A stretch of 64,000 nt of DNA from Bifidobacterium aemilianum. Lineage in GTDB: Bacteria; Actinomycetota; Actinomycetes; Actinomycetales; Bifidobacteriaceae. The position numbers and the translations under genes are program-made. Below, piece by piece: positions 60,081 to 64,000 of the stretch. The stretch spans positions 83,811 through 147,810 of the forward strand of contig NZ_PDCG01000004.1 in assembly GCF_003315635.1 (NCBI RefSeq), given 5' to 3'. The stretch's first letter is position 1. The number at the start of each line of letters is the position of its first letter. The notes under the pieces are model-generated. The model searched no databases. It saw only the letters and a program-made list of their open reading frames with translations, and had not been told where the DNA came from.

Positions 60081-60492
60081 CAACTCCTCCTTCTATGTTC
60101 TCCAGGCTCCCGGAAGCACTCGGCCCAGGCACCATGTTCCATGGGCGGCGCTGGCCTCACCAGCGCAGCGGCCGCACAGCCCCGCATGGGTCTGTGTCTG
60201 ACAATCCTAGCTGCTGTGGGAAGAAAATCCCGGTCATATCCGTTATATGACCCTTGCGCAGCGCCGGTGCGGCCTTGCGGGCCTGGGGAGCCGGAGGTCA
60301 CGCAATCCGCCCGGCTTACCGGCGGGCGGGGTGGGTTCGCCGAACGGGTGGCAAAGCCTTGACTCATGAGCGGTCTGCCCTGATTCCGGCCCGGGTGAAG
60401 GTCCTACCAATGCACCAGCAAATCGCCTGGCCAACGCCAGGTCCGCACCCCCCCCCTCGCACAGGGGAGCTGTGCTGCCGGTCCTCCTGCTC
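60081..60492. other. leuA upstream region and C9 tract, no gene seen
   Basis: About 410 bases. It holds the palindrome TCATAT-N5-ATATGA at 60234-60250, a possible operator or promoter element for leuA 150 bases upstream of its start, and a run of 9 C at 60448-60456. No T-box or other known riboswitch was recognised. Confidence 0.5.
60234..60250. promoter_or_regulatory. Palindrome TCATAT-N5-ATATGA upstream of leuA
   Basis: A 17-bp perfect dyad in the leuA upstream region, of a size typical for dimeric repressor sites. No known regulator is assigned. Confidence 0.4.
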
Positions 60493-61113
60493 CTATTGGA
60501 ACAGGGAGACACCGCGCCGGGCCAGGCAGTATGCGTTGCCCAACCAGGTGTGGCGGGAATTGGGCCAGACCGCCCCCAGCCGGGGCGCGTTCTGGCTCAT
60601 CCAGATGCTGGGCACCCGACCATCGTTGGACCGTGAACCGAGCAGGTTGAAGCCGTTCTTCCTGACCAGCCAATCGGGGTGCTGGGTGGCGATGGCCAGG
60701 CCCTCCTCCAGGGTGAGGGGGGTGCGTTCGTCGGAGTCGATGAGTTTGCGGGCCACGTCCGGCTCCCGGTTGACATAGGCCGTGCCCGTATGGGGGTCGA
60801 TGGCCAGGTAGAAGGGCCCCTCGGGCGGCTCGAAGCCCGGTTGGGGCAGAAAGGAAGCAATGTCGCGCGGGGGCATGGTAGTGAAGCCGGCCTGGCGGTT
60901 GATGCTGGTTCTGGCGATCAGCGACTCGGGCGAGACCAGCTCGTGGGTGGGCACCAGCAGGATGTTGGAACCCAGGTCGGAGCCCTCCAGGGCCGTGATC
61001 AGCGGCTTGGCGAGAGCCCGGAAGGCTGCGTCGCTCATGTCGGCCACGTCCGGGTAGCCCAGAGCCACGATACGGTCCAGTTGCTTTTGCGCTTCTCTTG
61101 ATGCCTTCGACAT
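60493..61113 (-). CDS. DUF5701 family protein
   Basis: A 206-residue cytosolic protein matching a conserved actinobacterial family of unknown function. Landmarks are LLVPTHELVSPESLI, AIDPHTGTAYVNREPD, TPLTLEEGLAIATQHP, the GSRSNDGRVPSIWMS segment and the NSRHTWLGNAYCLARRG ending. ATG at 61113 has GGAGG only one base before it, while CATACT lies 6 bases before that, so this may be a leaderless transcript; an upstream in-frame ATG at 61188 is the alternative. Confidence 0.78.
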   Translation of the reverse strand: MSKASREAQKQLDRIVALGYPDVADMSDAAFRALAKPLITALEGSDLGSNILLVPTHELVSPESLIARTSINRQAGFTTMPPRDIASFLPQPGFEPPEGPFYLAIDPHTGTAYVNREPDVARKLIDSDERTPLTLEEGLAIATQHPDWLVRKNGFNLLGSRSNDGRVPSIWMSQNAPRLGAVWPNSRHTWLGNAYCLARRGVSLFQ

Positions 61114-61552
61114 ACCTCCAGTATGGCACGGTTTGGGGCCAAGCAGGCAGATACACTCCCTTTCCCACTCCACGCCGTTCCAGCCCAATCACTTGACCTG
61201 TTTTTGCCCTTATGCCGACAGTGGCCCCTCGGAGCTGGCGTGTTCAACAGACAGACCCACCCGAAAGACGCACGATTGGCTGCATGCCACGGCAACGAAT
61301 CCGCCCCCCCCCACCGACTCGGCCATGTACCAAGCCCAGCTGCCGTTCAGCTTTCGGTGGTATATTGTGCCTCAATAAGACCCATAGGCTCGTCTATGTC
61401 TGAAATCACGGGGGAAGACTCAGACAACAACACCCATACAGGACCACCGACAATGCCCGCCCATATCAGGGCTCACAGGCTCGTCGCAGTCCTCGGTTGC
61501 CCGCCCATGTGGATCTGCAGTACGAGAGACTATTGAAGGAACCTGAACACCG
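61114..61552. other. Divergent upstream region of the third surface-protein gene
   Basis: About 440 bases without a credible gene. It holds a run of 9 C at 61304-61312 and a possible -10 TATATT at 61361-61366 without a good -35, which would give a leader of about 185 bases. AAGGAA precedes the ATG at 61553. Confidence 0.5.
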
Positions 61553-64000
61553 ATGATGAACACTGTGCTACGTACCTTGACCGCGGGCCTGCTCTGCCTG
61601 GGCATCGCCGCGCCCAATGGAGCAAATATCGCCCCCCCCCCCCTAGAGGAGACTAACCCCACCAACAACACTTCAACACCAGGCAAACCCTCCAAAACAC
61701 CCCACCGGCACAATACCTCAACGACGAGCAGGACCAACAGCCCAGCCCACAAGAGCGTGGTTACACTAAGCAAAACAACTTCAGGAAAGACCACAAACGG
61801 CATAACCAAGACCAGCACCTCCAGCATTCAGGGCCACATCAATCGGATCCATCTCATATCAGACACCCAACCCACACCAAGACAGGCACCGGAACGGACA
61901 AGCCAGACAAACCTCTCCGGCACACCGGCAGACAGCGGCACCGGCAGTTCGACTAACATCAGGCCCACACCCTCAGACGGAGGGAACAGCGGCGACAAGG
62001 ACATGAACACAGCCGGGAAACCTGTAGCATCCCATAGCGGCACCTCTGGAAGTAAGCCCTCCGATGGCTCACCGGCCACGCCACCGAATGGCCAGCTAGG
62101 CCTGGCACCCGAAAACGGGCTCGGCCTGGCGCACGACACCCTTGGCCTGTCCCCACGTGGCAATCACGGTCTGGTACGGGGTCTCGGTTGCATCGCAGAC
62201 TACAACACATTCAGCGACTGCATGCCAGACCCCAACCTCGCCAAGGCGGTGGCCGAAGCCCTTCATGGAGTCGGCACCGACCCGGACACCACGACCATCA
62301 CCAGTGCCGACCTGGCCACCACCAGTCTGAACCTCAACGGCAAACACATAGCTAATCTCTATGGCATCCAGGCTTTCACCAAGCTTACTAAACTCGACCT
62401 CGGCAGCAACGATATCACTGATGTAAGCCCCCTAGGCACCGGCTCCCTGTCCAAACTACGGAAGCTCTGGCTCGACCAAAACCACATCACAGACCTGATG
62501 CCCTTAGGCAATCTGTACCCTCAAGGCAACAGCGGCCCAGCCGCCAGACTGCCTGCTTTAGCCTCACTGGATGCCACTGGACAGTCCATTGTCAAGCCCG
62601 ACCTGCTAGCCGATCCGACCCAATCACTAACTCTTGGACCCGCCAAAGCAACTTACCTTTACGACACCTACTTCGCCGTACCCAGTACTGACTCAAATTA
62701 CGGCGGGCGTGTCCCCATACCACCAGCAACCTCACCCCTTACAAATGTCACTTGGATATCCAGCATAGGCAGTATCTTCAATCCCAGAAATTGGCCCACT
62801 GGTCATCCATCCATCACTAATACAAGCCCCGCAGCTGGAGCGGGCACCATGGTCTGGGCTCAACGCAAACCTGGCACCTATACCTTCGGCTTCAGTTTAC
62901 TGGGCGACCCGGGCCTACCCGCTAATAGCAATGGTGTTGCGATGAATTTCTCTGGTTCTTTTACGCAAAAAGTCTATAAATACACAATCACCTTCGACCC
63001 GCAGAACGGGCAGCCGGTCTGGACCGAACATGTCGGAAACAAAGGCACCCGGCCTTCACCCGACCCGACCAGGCCTGGCTATCAGTTCATGGGCTGGTGG
63101 ACCGCGCCCACCGGCGGCAGCCTCTGGGACTTCAATGACGATTTGGGAGAAAGCCGCACCCTGTACGGGCAGTGGGCCAAGATCCCCACAGTAACCTTCC
63201 ATCCGGGCAACGGTGACCCGGACACCAGCGTCACCCTACCTACCGTGGGCTCCACCACGGCCAGCGTCATGCCGGCCACACCCTCCAAACCCCATCAGGC
63301 CTTCGCCGGCTGGTTCACCGCACCCAGCGGCGGCACTCTGTGGAGCACCGGCACACCCGTGAATACGGACCTGGACCTGTACGCACGATGGGTGCCCATC
63401 AGACACACCGTGACCATCGACCAGAACGGCGGCCACGGCGCACCCACCAGCCTGACCGTGAACGAGGGACAACCCATCGGCACGCTGACCACCAGCAAGG
63501 AGGGCCACCACCTGACCGGATGGACCGACACGGCCACCGGCAACCCCTGGAACACCATGAGCGACCCGGTCCTGGCCCCCATGACCATCAAGGCGAAATG
63601 GGAAGCCGACCAGTACACCGTGCGCTTCGCCAACCCCGACAGCAACACCACGCCACCGGCCGACCAGAGCGTGCCCTTCGGATCGGGACCCACCTACCAG
63701 AGCGCCCCCACCGCGCCCAACTACCCCAACGAGGAGCCACCCGCCTTCGACGGCTGGTACACCAGCGGCAACCACCGATGGAGGTTCGGCGTGGACACCA
63801 TCGGCCACGACCAGGTGGCCGACCCCCACATCATGGTCCTGACCGCCCACTGGACCCACCGCGTCAAGATCAGCTACGACCTGGGCCAGGCGGCAGGCGA
63901 CCTGAGCATCACGGCCCAGACCATCGACAAGGACACCACCCTGAACGCCCCCACACCGGGCGCCTGGAGCCACGGCACCTTCAACGGCTGGTACACCGAC
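61553..64000 (+). CDS. LRR / Listeria-Bacteroides repeat surface protein, in frame through a C12 tract (3' end outside window)
   Basis: An open frame of 816 codons from ATG to the window edge with no stop. Residues 1-25 are a signal peptide (MMNTVLRTLTAGLLCLG). The C12 run (61632-61643) encodes Ala27-Pro30. Residues ~35-205 are a Ser/Thr/Pro-rich stalk. The cap C-x9-C-MPD has Cys213 and Cys223. LRRs follow (~245-320, e.g. LTKLDLGSNDITDVSPL), then a spacer domain. From ~residue 478 there are five Listeria-Bacteroides (InlB B-type) repeats with F-GWW-AP-GG patterns. The anchor is beyond the window; LPXTG is expected from the relatives. The length of the C run decides whether the protein is made. 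Confidence 0.87.
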   Translation, partial: MMNTVLRTLTAGLLCLGIAAPNGANIAPPPLEETNPTNNTSTPGKPSKTPHRHNTSTTSRTNSPAHKSVVTLSKTTSGKTTNGITKTSTSSIQGHINRIHLISDTQPTPRQAPERTSQTNLSGTPADSGTGSSTNIRPTPSDGGNSGDKDMNTAGKPVASHSGTSGSKPSDGSPATPPNGQLGLAPENGLGLAHDTLGLSPRGNHGLVRGLGCIADYNTFSDCMPDPNLAKAVAEALHGVGTDPDTTTITSADLATTSLNLNGKHIANLYGIQAFTKLTKLDLGSNDITDVSPLGTGSLSKLRKLWLDQNHITDLMPLGNLYPQGNSGPAARLPALASLDATGQSIVKPDLLADPTQSLTLGPAKATYLYDTYFAVPSTDSNYGGRVPIPPATSPLTNVTWISSIGSIFNPRNWPTGHPSITNTSPAAGAGTMVWAQRKPGTYTFGFSLLGDPGLPANSNGVAMNFSGSFTQKVYKYTITFDPQNGQPVWTEHVGNKGTRPSPDPTRPGYQFMGWWTAPTGGSLWDFNDDLGESRTLYGQWAKIPTVTFHPGNGDPDTSVTLPTVGSTTASVMPATPSKPHQAFAGWFTAPSGGTLWSTGTPVNTDLDLYARWVPIRHTVTIDQNGGHGAPTSLTVNEGQPIGTLTTSKEGHHLTGWTDTATGNPWNTMSDPVLAPMTIKAKWEADQYTVRFANPDSNTTPPADQSVPFGSGPTYQSAPTAPNYPNEEPPAFDGWYTSGNHRWRFGVDTIGHDQVADPHIMVLTAHWTHRVKISYDLGQAAGDLSITAQTIDKDTTLNAPTPGAWSHGTFNGWYTD
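61632..61643. repeat. Homopolymer tract C12 after the signal-peptide codons (in-frame state)
   Basis: Twelve C directly follow the signal peptide of the 61.5-kb surface-protein gene. At this length the signal peptide, stalk and repeat domains are in one frame; 11 or 13 C would truncate the protein. Confidence 0.92.

Noticed and set aside
60081..60492. T-box or leucine leader peptide for leuA
   Set aside because: No T-box core sequence and no run of Leu codons in a short frame with a ribosome site were found.
61133..61378. Small plus-strand open frame crossing the C9 run
   Set aside because: It has no ribosome site and no recognisable protein features, and it overlaps the upstream regions of two real genes.
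1..64000. tRNA genes, insertion sequences, prophage or integrase
   Set aside because: A scan of intergenic regions for T-loop signatures and of the proteins for transposase, integrase or phage motifs found none.

Overview
The window is a GC-rich actinobacterial chromosome segment. Gene order and content fit the Bifidobacteriaceae, probably Bifidobacterium: GatCAB amidotransferase genes, a Rho with a long charged N-terminal insert, a DUF2469 protein, a topA-tmk-holB block, a GH51 arabinofuranosidase with its own sugar transporter, a 4.5S-type SRP RNA and several LPXTG surface proteins. The genus is inferred from protein content; no 16S rRNA or other decisive marker is present. No tRNA, rRNA, CRISPR array, prophage or insertion sequence was seen.

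Layout. 1-13.4 kb: end of nth, a membrane-anchored solute-binding protein, valS, a large secreted Ala-rich protein, chorismate mutase, rho, an FAD oxidoreductase, DUF2469 and a GNAT acetyltransferase. 13.6-22.4 kb: one long minus-strand run rmuC, PRT-like, SpoU methylase, ABC ATPase, ABC permease, gatC, gatA, gatB. 22.6-33.6 kb: a thiamine-precursor-type binding protein and permease without an ATPase, a DUF805 protein, a histidine phosphatase with a GtrA protein, a MIF-like tautomerase, fhs, a C69 dipeptidase and a PEBP-like protein. 33.9-37.8 kb: a decayed LPXTG leucine-rich-repeat (LRR) surface protein. 38.0-44.6 kb: holB, tmk, topA, a PAP2 phosphatase and the SRP RNA. 44.9-47.2 kb: a second LRR/LPXTG surface-protein locus. 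47.4-61.1 kb: glf, a TetR/MFS/GH51 arabinoside module, guaC, ino1, a class A PBP, leuA and a DUF5701 protein. 61.55 kb to the end: a third LRR/InlB-repeat surface protein that runs off the window.

The most striking system is a family of modular surface proteins: signal peptide, Ser/Thr/Pro-rich stalk, a C-x9-C cap, LRRs, Listeria-Bacteroides repeats and, where the end is visible, an LPXTG anchor. Two members carry a run of exactly 12 C directly after the signal peptide. In the 61.5-kb copy the run keeps the gene in frame; in the 44.9-kb copy it puts the gene out of frame. A third 12-nt run (G on the coding strand) lies inside the ABC permease gene at 17.2 kb. This looks like slipped-strand ON/OFF switching of surface proteins and possibly of an exporter.

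A second candidate regulatory novelty is an array of three 16-bp elements upstream of fhs, spaced exactly 31 bp apart in alternating orientation, which could form mutually exclusive hairpins. Three dispersed copies of a roughly 50-bp palindrome and a 10-bp tandem repeat block lie in the gene-poor DNA at 48.6-52.9 kb.
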